Part shown: one piece after another, positions 1 through 12,700 of the stretch
Layout: the number at the start of each line of letters is the position of its first letter
Numbering within the stretch: position 1 is the first letter of the stretch
Assembly (NCBI GenBank): GCA_013397795.1
Contig: VZTJ01000764.1
Location: 494,854-558,853, forward strand
Source of the DNA: Orthonyx spaldingii
Lineage: Eukaryota; Chordata; Aves; Passeriformes; Orthonychidae
DNA length: 64,000 nt
Direction: 5' to 3'
Notes under the pieces: model-generated
Told to the model about the DNA's origin: nothing
Seen by the model: the letters and a program-made list of their open reading frames with translations, nothing else
The model's database searches: none
Translations under genes and position numbers: made by a program

Positions 1-549
1 AGAGAGCTCAGCTGTCACAAAAACATCGTATTGCACCACCCCTGACAATCTCCTTCCAGTTAAACACGTGTTGGTATCTTTCACCTTCTTTCACTTATTA
101 GACTATTATTAGACTATCAAGACAGCTGTGCTGAAGTGCTCCAGTTCTTCAGCTGATCTTTTTTTGCCCCATCCACCTCTGAGAAGGAAACTTTCCTCAG
201 TGCACCATTAAATCATTGTTTCCACTTGCCCTTACTTTTGCACATAAACTTTGATTCCCTCAGCATTGTTCCCTGCAAAGCTTTATGGGATGGTTCTGAA
301 ATGTGCTGAACACATAACTGTTCTGCATATAATTTTACTATCTAATAAATACCTATTTATATTTAGACAAAATATAAAAAAAAAAACCAGTTAACCTCAG
401 CTTGCTTTATCTTGTTATGCCTAAATTTACAGGCAACCACACATTTTGGAAGGATATGAGCATATAAATCACACATAACATAGAAAAAGCAGTTCTTCCT
501 CCTTCATTGAAATTGCATTGCAATTGCATTTGTCTCTGTGTTGGGACAT
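1..549. other. 3' flank or last intron of RNF212, no clear exon
   Basis: I see no convincing exon here. The short ORFs on either strand are not recognisable. If the tentative last exon at 550-710 is right, this is 3' UTR and flank; if not, it is intron leading to further RNF212 exons. Confidence 0.5.
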
Positions 550-710
550 TTATACCATGTGAAAACACAAGAGTGCTGAAAGCTCTTTATGTGTCTGGAG
601 ATGGATTCTATGAACTGCTGAAGCCAGGTGAAAGCCTGGCTGAGCATGGACTGCTGCAGAAACTTGCTGAATGTAAAACCAAGAATGAGAGAGACACATG
701 AACAATAGGC
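550..710 (-). CDS. RNF212: tentative last coding exon of RNF212
   Basis: A good acceptor (TGCTTTGCAG) precedes a frame that accepts phase 1 from exon 9, runs 52 codons and stops at 550-552. The only similarity I can point to is HLQTHKELSALL against PLQMPYKELSPP in the rodent tail, so this is a weak match. A donor-like CACATG-GTATAA just before the stop could instead lead to another exon at the far left of the window or beyond it. The last exon is the part of the gene most likely to be revised. Confidence 0.42.
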
Positions 711-3700
711 CTGCAAAGCATTAGGAATTCTGGGAAACTCCTCACAAATAAACAGCTCTCAAGAGACTGCACCAATTTCAGCAGGCTGTTACTCATGTCT
801 TGTTTACACCTGAGGGTTACCCAAGCTCAGGGTATGATGGAATGCAAGAAAGTAGTGGCAGGTAAAATGTCTTATACCCTATTACAGTGACAGGGAAAAA
901 AAAAAAAATCACCTTTTTTAAGAAATTCTTGATCTCAGATACCTCACTTTTGTTATTAAATATTTTTTTAACTTCCATTTAGTTTCCCCCCTTTTCTTCA
1001 CGTGATGTTTAATATGACATTGTCAGCAATGTTACTCTCTGTTAACCACAAACAAATAAAATTATGAAGCGTAACAGAGGGTCAAAAATGTATACTGCAA
1101 GTATTCCTGTTCTGTTCAATCATACATATAGTTACAGTATTTTCTTTGGAACTGTTGACTCAGCAAAAATTGGTTTGGTTACAAGTAATCATTTACTGAA
1201 CAGAAGAGGTTAGCACTAGGAAAACATTTCATACTTCACTTTAACCATTTCCCAACTGCTGGATTGAAGTCCACATGCTAAATTCCTTACACCTCAACAC
1301 AATTCACATTTTTTTAGTAAATTGCTAATGTATGGATTTTAATTTATTCATCTTCTTCACGTAACAGGAATGTTACTCAAAGTTTACTTCAACTCACCCA
1401 TATGTCCATCCTGTGGTGGAGTTATTACTGATAATCTTGTTGGACCAGTTGGTGTCTGGAGCTAAATGAATGGCAAGTCATCAATCACAGTTTAATAAGC
1501 ATATTAATTATTAAGACATTTTAAGCAGTAGTGTTGTATTTTTGAGGTCTGTAGAGGCTGCAGATTTCTGGCACTCTCTGCTGTCAGGTCTGTACATGGC
1601 ACTAAAATGCAAAACCTAAGAATTAAGTTACATTTTTAAAGATCTACGGGCAGGGGGGAAATACATATATTTTTATTCTTATCTGTCATATTCTGATAAC
1701 AAACAGATCAGACACTCCCATTTTTTTCTGTGCTGAGATTCCATTCACAAACCAGCATCTGTTCCTGGCTGTTACCTCTCCTAACCAGGACACCAGCACT
1801 GTATGTTGGAAAAGCTCCTGCCCTCATCCTCATGTTTGCAGTATCACTCAAAACTTGCAATTCCCTGCTCAGATATCAGGGTCTAAATGGTGCTTTCAGA
1901 CCACTAACACTTCTGTAATATAAACATTCTGAGATTTTAAGAATTTGCCATTTCATGTGGCATCACAAGTTTAAAAGCCCGAATATGGCACGTGGAAAAT
2001 ATAATTCCAGAAATTAATGTTGTGATTTATTTCCTTTTGGTTTCTTTTTGGGGAGCATCTGACTTCTACCATGCATCAAACATCTGAAATCAGCATGCAC
2101 ATTAGAATTGTTTTGAATAGGATGGGGGGAGAGTCCTATTTTTTGCAGCATTAACAGAGTAGGAGAAATCAAAATACTATGTGTGTATATATACATATAT
2201 ATGAACATATATTAAAACCCTCACTTACTCTCCTCATTGGTGAAGGCACAGGATCAATCTCCATTTCCTCCACCCTTGCAAGAAAGGTCGACATAAGTAT
2301 GACATTGTAATAAAAATAACATTTTCATTATAAAGACTAAAATTATTTTACACTCTAATGTTAAATTTTACTAGTAATGGAAAAGCATAATACATAATGC
2401 ATAACACATATAAATATTGAGGACTTATTCCAAAACTCACTAGCAGTAAGAAAAATCTATTCACTGATTCTGAGGTTTGGTTTAGACATTTACAGGGAAA
2501 GTTATTTTATGATTAGCATTGTTATTCTTCTACTTGTCTGAATGAATATGCATATTTATGTATTTGTCATTCATATCCACAACAAGGGCACTCTGAAACT
2601 CTATTTTTTTGTAGAAAAGCAAGTCACAGTCAAAGGTATAGAAACATTTTAGCTTGAGCAAGCTGTATATTCGTTTTACTTAAAATTAAATTAATCCTGA
2701 CTGGATTGGCTCATCCCATCTAACTTGAGACAACTACAGTGTACATACAGGTGTCTGTGCAATAAATTTAGTTTTTCCCTATGGTAAATGGAGAGTGTCT
2801 CACTAATCTATCTCTCTCTCTGGTCTGTCTATATATCCATTCACCCAGAAAGTCTTTGGAATAAGGTGCATCATTCCTTAGATTTCTTTCCACTGACCAC
2901 AATCCATACAACTATTATGTACACTTGGATAGATAAGACCTTCCTCAGTTCTTTCACATTTGAACAGTTTGCAAAGACAAAACACAAAATTTAAACTCAC
3001 TACAGAAAAAAAATTACTTTTTGTATAAAATATCAGTTAGGATTATCATTGAAAATGAACAAATTTGTACCTACGTGTCAGAAGTGGAAGGATGACTGGG
3101 ATGAAGAGGATATGAAGAATAAACGTTCTGTTTTCTTGAAGAAACTGAAGTCATTAAGAAATTTAATATTAGAACATAGGTATACCCAGTGATAGGTATT
3201 CCACAGTTAATATCTTAAACCAACACTTCTTACTGGAAAATGCATTGCTGCTTGTACTGGAAAATGGCAGTGGTGTAGTTTTTTCAGGAGGTTTCATACT
3301 AAAGGGGAAAGAAGAAACAACAGATATAAATGGAAAGCTGGTTGGATTAGTTCACCTGTTTAACTGGTCAATAAAGTATAAAATTAAAGCACTATATCCA
3401 TCAACAGCTGGTTTTAACAAGACATTTTTGCCATGAAACAAAATAAGAATTTATTTGATAAGTTATGAATTTTACATCATAATATCTGTTAACACTCATT
3501 ACATATCCAACAATATCAATTTAGCACAACATTATGGCAAGGTACTTTAGAGAACAAAAGATGTTAAAATACAACTATTAACTATAGCTAAGCCCAAAAT
3601 TAACTTCATTTTGTGAAATTATACATTTACCAAAACTTTGAAGTTTAGTTATGAAAAGAAATATTGGCATCTTCATGATATTCACCAACAGCTTTGTAAA

Positions 3701-6700
3701 ACTGGTACCTTTGACAAGAACCATAAATAGCAGGAATATGTTTACTGGGCATGCCAGGAGAGGCCCTAGGACACTACTCTCTTGGTAGAACTCAAAAAAA
3801 AAAAATTCTAAAATTCAGTAAGAACTCTGTATTTGATATAACCAAGATGCTATTTATTCGAGATGCAGACAAGAAAATAGAGGCAGTGAATAAAAATATA
3901 TATAAACTGCAATAATCCACCACATACAGAGTTTCCTTTATACTGTTTTTCCTTTGTGCTACATTGCACCAGGCAGCCTAAGAGAGCACAATCCAGTGTT
4001 ATGTGCATTTTAGAGCCAAGGAAAGGCTGTACTAAAAAAAAAAAAAATACAGAAAAGGAATAAAGATCAACAAATCTGGGCAATTAAAATGCTGGTTTCA
4101 TGAACTGGCTTATTAAGGAGATTTCAGTTACAGTTTTGGCTCTAGGTTGGAAATCAGTAAGATGAAAAGATTAAAGTGTATCAGTCACTGAGCAGGGAGA
4201 TAAGGATGAGAGACCTATTGGCTACCATGTCAAAACATTTGAGAAAAAAAGACTCATGCAAGATGAGACAAGAAGGTAATTTTTACTAGAAATAGAAAAG
4301 ATGAGAATCATGTTACAAATCTCTGTTAACTTTGTAAATGAGCTAAGATACCTGGAAAGGTATCATAGCACTTCCCAGGCTGATGCTATAGTCCATTGCA
4401 AAACACACAAACATGGTTATGTAACTGCAAATAAAAATTTAAAAGTGAGTATCTACGTGATAGACTTTATGAAAAGTTCATTTCTGAGTTAACTATTGAG
4501 TTGAATTTTAAAACAACAGGATTTCTTTCTGACAAGATTGATGAATGTGAATAAAATGGATCTGATGTCAGAAATCACCATTTATTTCTGTAAAAATACA
4601 TGAGAAAGACAAACAAAGCATGACATTTTTGTTGTTTTATCAATTAAACTTACTGCTATCTGATTACATGTACTTTTGCTGCATTAAACCTCTTACCATT
4701 GTATCTGACTCATTTGTTGTGTTACTTTCTTGAGAGACTCTTCCAGCTTTGCTATCTGTGAGATAATCATAGATTTAAACAAAATCATTTGTGTGATATA
4801 CAGCTTCATTTTCATCCAACTAGCATTCTAAAGTGTTGAAAGGCTGCTTTCTGTTGGTTTTAATCTTAAGACATCATTGCTATTCCAGATTTATTGGGGC
4901 TGTTATAGCTGTGTTATGGATCCATTAAACAGTCAGTCTGGAAGAGAGATGCTTCTTTCTGGCACTTACAGACTTACTTTGATTACCTTTTGTTAAGTGT
5001 GCTGGTAATGTTGGCTAAATGAATACTAGGAAAAGTACTTAAAAATAGTTTTCTGTTGTTTCCTATTTTCCATATCTGATATAAAAGCTATGTTATGTTT
5101 ACTATGGAGTTACCTGACAAAGCTACCAGTAAAAGTACAAAATACCACGTTCCTCATTTCAGATTCAAAATGTATTCAGTTCACTGCAGTATCTATTTGT
5201 AATCAGCTTAAGTGGAAAGTATTTCCTTCTATGTTAGAGACACAACCAAAAATATCTCCATTAAAGAATGTTATGAGCTTGCAAAATTGAGGACTATTAA
5301 GGTCAAGAACATTAGGTCAGCTCCCCAGTATATGTATTTTTTACAGTCTTTCATTATGTGAACATAAATTATATTTTATGAAGGATATAAAAATTTACTC
5401 AATAGCCTCAATACTGCACCTATAGTTTAGCCTTAATTTCCATTATGTGACCTTAATCCTTCACACTGTTCCTATTTTGATTTGAAGGCAAATTATGAAT
5501 TTGCTTGTTAACTTTTCATGCTTCTCACAATACTAATTGAGTCCTTTAATAAAATTACCTGATTTATAAAATCATGTTGTTTGTGGGAGTATTATGCTCT
5601 TTTTGCAGATGCAAAAATCTTCAAAACAGGTTAAAACCAAAATATTTTTATGTAAGATCTGGGTTTTGGTTGTTTTCTTCTTCCTAATAAGAGCTAGGTT
5701 TGATTAACAAGGTGGCCAGTCAGGAAGAATGTACTTTGCCCTGTTACTCTGTAGGACTGGGTAACTTTAAGACCAAAGTAATTACAGAGGGTGAGTAAAT
5801 ATTTGATTTTCTATATTTTGGGGTCCCAGCACAACAGGGCACCAAGACCTGTCAGGAATATGGACACCAAGTGCCCACACCACACACCATCACCTGCACA
5901 CCAATATCTGCACAACTCACAAAACCAGCAACCAAGCAGTTTAATGAAGACCATGAGACCTTGTTGGCTGACAGTGACAAGGATGACAAACTGGAAATAA
6001 GGATGGGGACTGAAACAAGATAGCCAAGCATGAGGAACCAGAACGGTGTTTAAGACAACCAGCCTCTCCTGACCCTGATCCAATGCAAGCAGTTTTAACA
6101 CACTAACAATACACAGAATGGGCAAAACAACAACAAACCCTCCCAAAACAGTGTCATTGAAGCAGCAACCAACTGTATTTTCAACTGTTTCAGTACTGTC
6201 ACCTGAACTCGTTCCTTAGGTCAAGCAGCGTCCTTGAGTACTTTACAAACACTGTTGAGTGAATGTCTCAACAGTAAATAACTTAGACAATTACCATTAA
6301 AAAGTATCAAAACTCTCTACAGATTCTCTGCAGATAACATCTCTATTTATGCTGAATTCTATTATGAGATTTATTTTACTTGGTCTACAGGTTTCAGTTT
6401 TACCATCTGAAGTCAGTACAATAGACTAGAAGGGGGGTGAAATCAGGATTCCTCCCTGGCCTGGTTTTGAAAGCAGAAGGACACGACCTCAAAAGAACTA
6501 CACACCCCACATTACACTCCAAGTGACCCCAAAATGCATTCATGGACAACAGGGAACAATGGGCCACAGAGCACCTAATTTTCCATGCTTTCCATCCATG
6601 ACAATCACACCAGAAACTCTCCTCACACATGAAATGGCCAAGTGGGCAGCTCTCTGAGTTTTTCCTCTGTCATTTCACACATGGGGCACCCACTGATGGG

Positions 6701-9700
6701 TCGAGTCACCAATACTGCCAAGGAGCTTTAAGCAATATCCCTGGCCATGTCCTTAGAAATGAAAGAAAGATCCAACTGTTTTATCAAATACTTAGAAGTA
6801 GATGGAAAATGGAAAAGGAATTTGGCTTTCCAACCTACAAAGGAAGAAGCAGAGTCACAAATTCAGTACCTGTTCTCCATAGAATAATTAATTCTGTCTT
6901 CCTTCCCACTGAGCTATTCCAAGTTCAGGGTACTAGGCCTTAGTCTTGCTCCCCATTGCTTAAGCTTCTCATTTATTTTGTCAGCCCTGGTCTTCCTTTC
7001 CTCTGGGCTTATCTTCTAGCACCATTCATTCCCCACCTCTTCCACTTTCCCCTCCATACAGTGAATTGGTTTCTTCCCTCCCTGTCTTGTGATTCTCCGT
7101 TTAATCTTGATCACCCCACAACTAAAATATTTTATTAAAAATCATCATCATAATTAATACAGTCCTCACAGGCTTTAAACAATTAAAAACTGGTATTTAT
7201 AATGACAGAAATGAGTCAATCCTGATAAATTATTCTAAGTATTTCAACAAAAGATTAATATGGCTTCTAAAAATAAGCCAAAGTAACAAGGCAAACATAA
7301 ACATACCCCAAGGAAATCACAACTAGAGTTACCTTTTGTTTGTGGTATGCTAACAAATGCTTACGATGTTTTTCTTGAAATTCTGAAATCTAAAAATAAA
7401 TAGTTATGTCAAGCTTCACATAATTACATTTATGCACCTCAGCAAAGAAGTGATGGAAAAGAACCACTTCACAATATTCAGTTTTCTGTATTTTAATAAG
7501 TAGTTAACATATCTTCTTTAAATCATCTCCAAAAAAAACCCCCAAAATATTCTAAGTTATTACCACTGATAGAGAAAGTCTTATAAAGTTAACTTAATCC
7601 AATATGACCTACACTAGAGTTGGTAGATTTATTATACTGAAGTTATATTTTAACACTATGTTCAATAAAAAGGTAAAGACATTAGAAAGCCAGTTTAGCT
7701 GCAGTGTTTCTTATTCATTAGTGCTAAGCAAACACATAAAATTAATGGCAACATAAAAAGTAATCTGTCTTACTGGCAATTATAACATGCCTTGTAAAAA
7801 TACCCTGTTAATTAAAAAATAATTGTTAGACACACCGTCTGGTGATGTGTAAGCACTTCTTGTGTCCAAATGAGGATCATAAACCATGACAGGTTAAAAG
7901 TAAAAATGACAAGGTAGGCAAGACAAGAGCTTGAGGAACAAATTACCAGAGGCAATAACTTCTAATAAATCTTTCTTCTCACATGTAAGAAAACTTCCAG
8001 AACAGGTGTAGGAATAGAGACAACTAAGAAGAAACACTCCAAAAATAGACACCCACAGTGGAGTATTTAACTTAAATAGTTACTTTTTATTTCCTGGGAA
8101 AGAACCTGGGAGGTTCCCATTGAACACTCATCAAAGGATTGGGTGTGTCTGCAGAACAGCCAATGGAAGAAAGAACCCTCAGAGAGCGATGGCTCTGAGC
8201 TGCCTCCCCTCACTCAGAAATGAGTTCCTGGGTCTAGGAGAAACCTGTCAGTTTGTCAGTTTAGTGCTCAGTACCAGTCAAAAAGTAAATCAGATCTTAC
8301 CAATCGTTTAAAACAGCATAGGGGACATCATCATTCCCCTTTAAAAAAATGCATGTTGCTATAGCCTGAGTCTGTTTAATATCTCAGAAAGGATAGAGTA
8401 GGTCTGAAAATAGTTCAGATTAATCAGAGGTGTGCAAGAGCTAAAGGAAAAGAATGACCACACAGAATATGAATCTTTATGAGTGAAAAAATATAGTTGA
8501 AGAAGGGATGCATTAGCAGTCTAATGATTAGCACAGATGAAGTGCATAGGAATGGACTCCTTTTCCTCCAGAATGGGATTCAAGAGTATCAAATGAAACT
8601 AACAGGTTAAAACCTGAAAAATGAAATCATCATCACGCAGGGAACAACCCGTGGATCTCCCTTCCACAGTATCAGATGCTAAAATTCAGAAAAAAACCTG
8701 ACAATTATGTGGGGGAAAATATCCACAAGCTTCTGAATGCAGAGGACCAACCCCACCTTGAGAAATCCCTGTGCCACGAGTTTCTGAAAGCTGGGGGGCT
8801 CTTCTGAAGATGTATCACTACATGCCAGCTTTGCTCTCATGCTTTCCTAAGCAGCCACCGCTGTGACAGGATATTAGATAAGAGATTAGATAAGAAGCTC
8901 TTACATCTTTTGATGCTGGGACAAGTTCTGAACACACTTTAATGCTTTCATTACACTTCAGTATGTTCCCAACAGGCTATCTCAGGCTACAGAAAACCTA
9001 CCTTAGACTTTAGAGATTTAGAGCCCTTTTTCCTTCCTTTGGCACATTATGAAGTCTTTATTCCCATGTGATTGAAGGTTCCCTGCATTTGTTCAGTTTA
9101 CAGAGTAACTGCTGATCCTGCTGTTCAAAAGTGGGTGTGGAAGGACATAGGAAGGCTTCACGTTTACCATGTGTCACCTCTGCATCTGAGCAGGAGCACT
9201 GCCCAGGAAAGGGGCCAAGCTCAGCTCTGGAAAAGTCTGTGCAGCCTTAGGGCAGAGCAAATGTGAATCCATGACCCTTGCTGGAGAAAACAGGCAATAT
9301 TAATACCCTGGGTTACTCTTCAGCTGGATCAGGAAGCTCACCCAAAGATCAACCAAGTTCCAGCCCAAGGAGATGAGAACAGACACTGACGGCTGCAGCT
9401 GGGCGCAGGGAGAAAGCACTGCTGGACTGGCTGGAACTGCTGCTGAAATGCACAGGAAGAGGGACAGGGACACAAAGTGCCAAAGCCAGGCTGGAGATGC
9501 AGAAAATGAGGAGGAAATGGGAGTTTGCATGCACTCATTTAACTCAGACAGCTACTGAAGTTCTTGACTGGAAACGAAGTCTGATGAAAGGAATCCTATC
9601 TGGAATTTAAAGAAAGCAGAAGGAAATTGACCTTGGCATCATTTACTGCATCTATCTGGAAAAAATGAAAAAAAAAAAAAAAAAAAAAGGGGCCTGTTTT

Positions 9701-9704
9701 TTTT

Positions 9705-9735
<31 letters not shown>

Positions 9736-12700
9736 AAAAAAAAAGGGGCCTGTTTTTTTTAAAAAAAAAAAAAAAAAAAAAGAGGCCTGTTTTGATTAAA
9801 AAGAGAAAAAAAAATGAAAAAATGAAAAAGGGAGAGAGAGCACAGTCAGCTCAGGACTGTAACCAGCTCAGGTTTTCACGGTGTAACTTTTTATTGCTAT
9901 AATTAAGGCACACTATCTGGGCACTTTTAAGCTTCTGGCAGATCTAATTTTTCATTGCATGGCATTGAAAGTGATTTTACACCATTAAAATAACCAGACT
10001 AGTGGTCCTTAGAGGGAGTTTGAAAACATAAGCAGTGACCATAATGAATAATTTATGTCTTCTTAAGAACTTTGAAACTGTGGAATTAAGGAAGTAAAGA
10101 TGGTAATGGGCATACATTCATTTTCAAGCATTCACTCATATACTTTTCCCATTCACATAAAAATCAGTAGGAGTTGCTGATTATTTTATAGAGCTAAAAA
10201 GTTTTAAGGCAGATTCACCTGTGTTATTTCTTTTGAATATTTCTTGCATAACACATCTACTCCCATGAACAGTGATTTAATATCAGGACTTGTCTATAAA
10301 GAAATGAAAGTATACCAAGGTTAGCATTTTTATTAGCAAGTTATATTAAATAAAGTCTTTTGCAAAGTGTTTCTTAAATTGACTGCTGTATATAAATTAA
10401 AAAAAAATTGACAGCTCAGAGCAGGATAATGCAGAAATTGAAAACAAGCCCAGTTTTCCTTAATGGCCTTACCAACCATCTGGAAGGCTTTCTGATTTTG
10501 TTTAAATATATTACACACATATACACTTACTGTGATTCAGACAGTAACAGTGTCCAGAGGACATCCAAGGGGGATGCTGTGGCCCCTGGGAGAGGCACTG
10601 CATTCACACCAACAGCCAGGGTTCTGGCTGCCCCTTTCCAGGGTTTTTGGTTCTCACCATTCCCAGCCACAGGATGCATCTCATAATCAGTTTTGTTTCA
10701 AAGCCCTTTTCCAGAATAGTTACAGTGCTGACTGGGATCCCTTTGTCTTTCCTGCCCACTGGGCACCAGGATATTATCCTAGAATAAGGAAAGAGCCCTA
10801 CAGTAGTTGCTAAATTTTTTAAGTATTTTATGACTTGTGTCTTTTAATCAGAGATCATGATGTGGCCTCACAAATGGCCACCTGTGCTTTTAGAAAATGC
10901 TGACTAAGTGTTCCTATTCCTAATCCATCATTGTAATAAAAATATATTTATTATTTATGGTGAGAAAAAAATGCTGCAAAATATAAAGTGAATTTCAGAA
11001 TAATAGTGACATTTGGACATCTATGCAAATCTACAAAGCAGTGCAGAACACTTAAGTGTTATTTTAATCCAGAATACGTGTATTTCTAATCTGTTTGTAA
11101 GAAAGAAAATACAACTCCAAAATAGTTATACTAGTTATAGCACTAAGTTAAAATAGTTAAACAGCTTTCACAATCAATGATTCTAGGAAAAAAAAAAAAA
11201 TCTCCCTGTAAACTTGAAGGTTCTCTTTGATGTATTGTGATTGTGTAAGAGAAGGCAGGTTTACAACTACGCCAAATTTGAATAAAAACCCCCAAAATAA
11301 TGCTGGTTTACTTAGACAATAGAAGGCTGTCCCAGAAAGAAAGCAGCCTTCATGTAAGGAACCACCCTTCAAAATCCAGTAAAAAAGACCTGAAACTGCT
11401 GTAGGCAAAATTACTGCCAGAAGTATTATAAATCTCAAAAAGTTTCAAAAATAGAAAAATTTTTAAAGGTGAATTATTAAAAGAAATAAGAACTAGGCCA
11501 CCTGTGAATGAAGCATAAGTTTTCTGGGATACTAAGAAAGCAGAAGGATAAGTGCAGTCACTTATATTAAAAGCAGTGCATACAAGCATCATAAAGTCAC
11601 CCTAGGACATAAATAAAAAAGAATTAGGCTTTGCTCCACTTTGAAATGCACAAACATCTAGAAACAGTATTTTTACCTGCATCAAAAATATCTTAACACT
11701 AGCATAAAAGTCAAATATCCAAGATAAAAAACAACCAAACCTATTTTCAATGTGTCCTTAACTTATAACTTTTTAATGATAAAGGAAAATTGAGTGTCTT
11801 ATGTATGAAAATTAATTGTGCAAGGAGCTAAATTAACAACCTGGATTTGCAATAGATTTGTATCTTCTGTCTCCTATTTTTTGCCATCAGCTCCTGTGAT
11901 GGCCTGTGCAGCAATTGATGATGGCCTGCACTGTTTGCTCACTGTAGAGCTGTGCATGCCTTAGGAAAAAGGCTCTTCCCTGTTTTCCTCAGCTACTACT
12001 TTTTACAGAAATCACAGGAGGTAATTAATTGTATTTGAGACTTCCTCTGCAATTTTGAATTTGGTTGACATTAGCCAAAGCATTCAAAAATTTGCAACCA
12101 ACATACAGAGAAAGAGAAAAGCAGACAGACAGATAGCACAGTCTAACCTGCCAATGGTATTTATATAAAGAAAATACAAACAAGACAATAACATTCCATC
12201 TAGAAAACTTAATATATTCATAAAAATACATTTAGCTTCTTTAAATGAAATGCAATCATAGGAGCCAAGCTCTTGCAATCTATTTAGGGTTCTATCAAAG
12301 CAATGACCTTGGTTTAAGTACCTCTCAGATTTGAAAAAAATAAAACCCAACCAGCTTCATGCTGATGTAAAAACTCTTTCAAATACAGGTTTGTAAAACA
12401 CCATTTGTATTTTATCTGTTGCATGGAGGAGCAGCAGATGTTAATATGATATTCTGAAATACTGAACAGCCAGATTCTGATTTATCATAACACTTAACCA
12501 TCCTCTGGGGAAAAGCAAGTGGGGATCATGAGACACAGAAGGAAGACATGAAGGTGACAGGAATGCATTACTGTAAAGATGAGAATATTTAATGTGTACA
12601 TGTTGATTACCCCAACATACAATTTAATTAGGAGTTCTAACACATTTATAGGACCTCCTCCTCATTGGGAATTCTTCCACAGCATCAAGCTCATAAAGCT

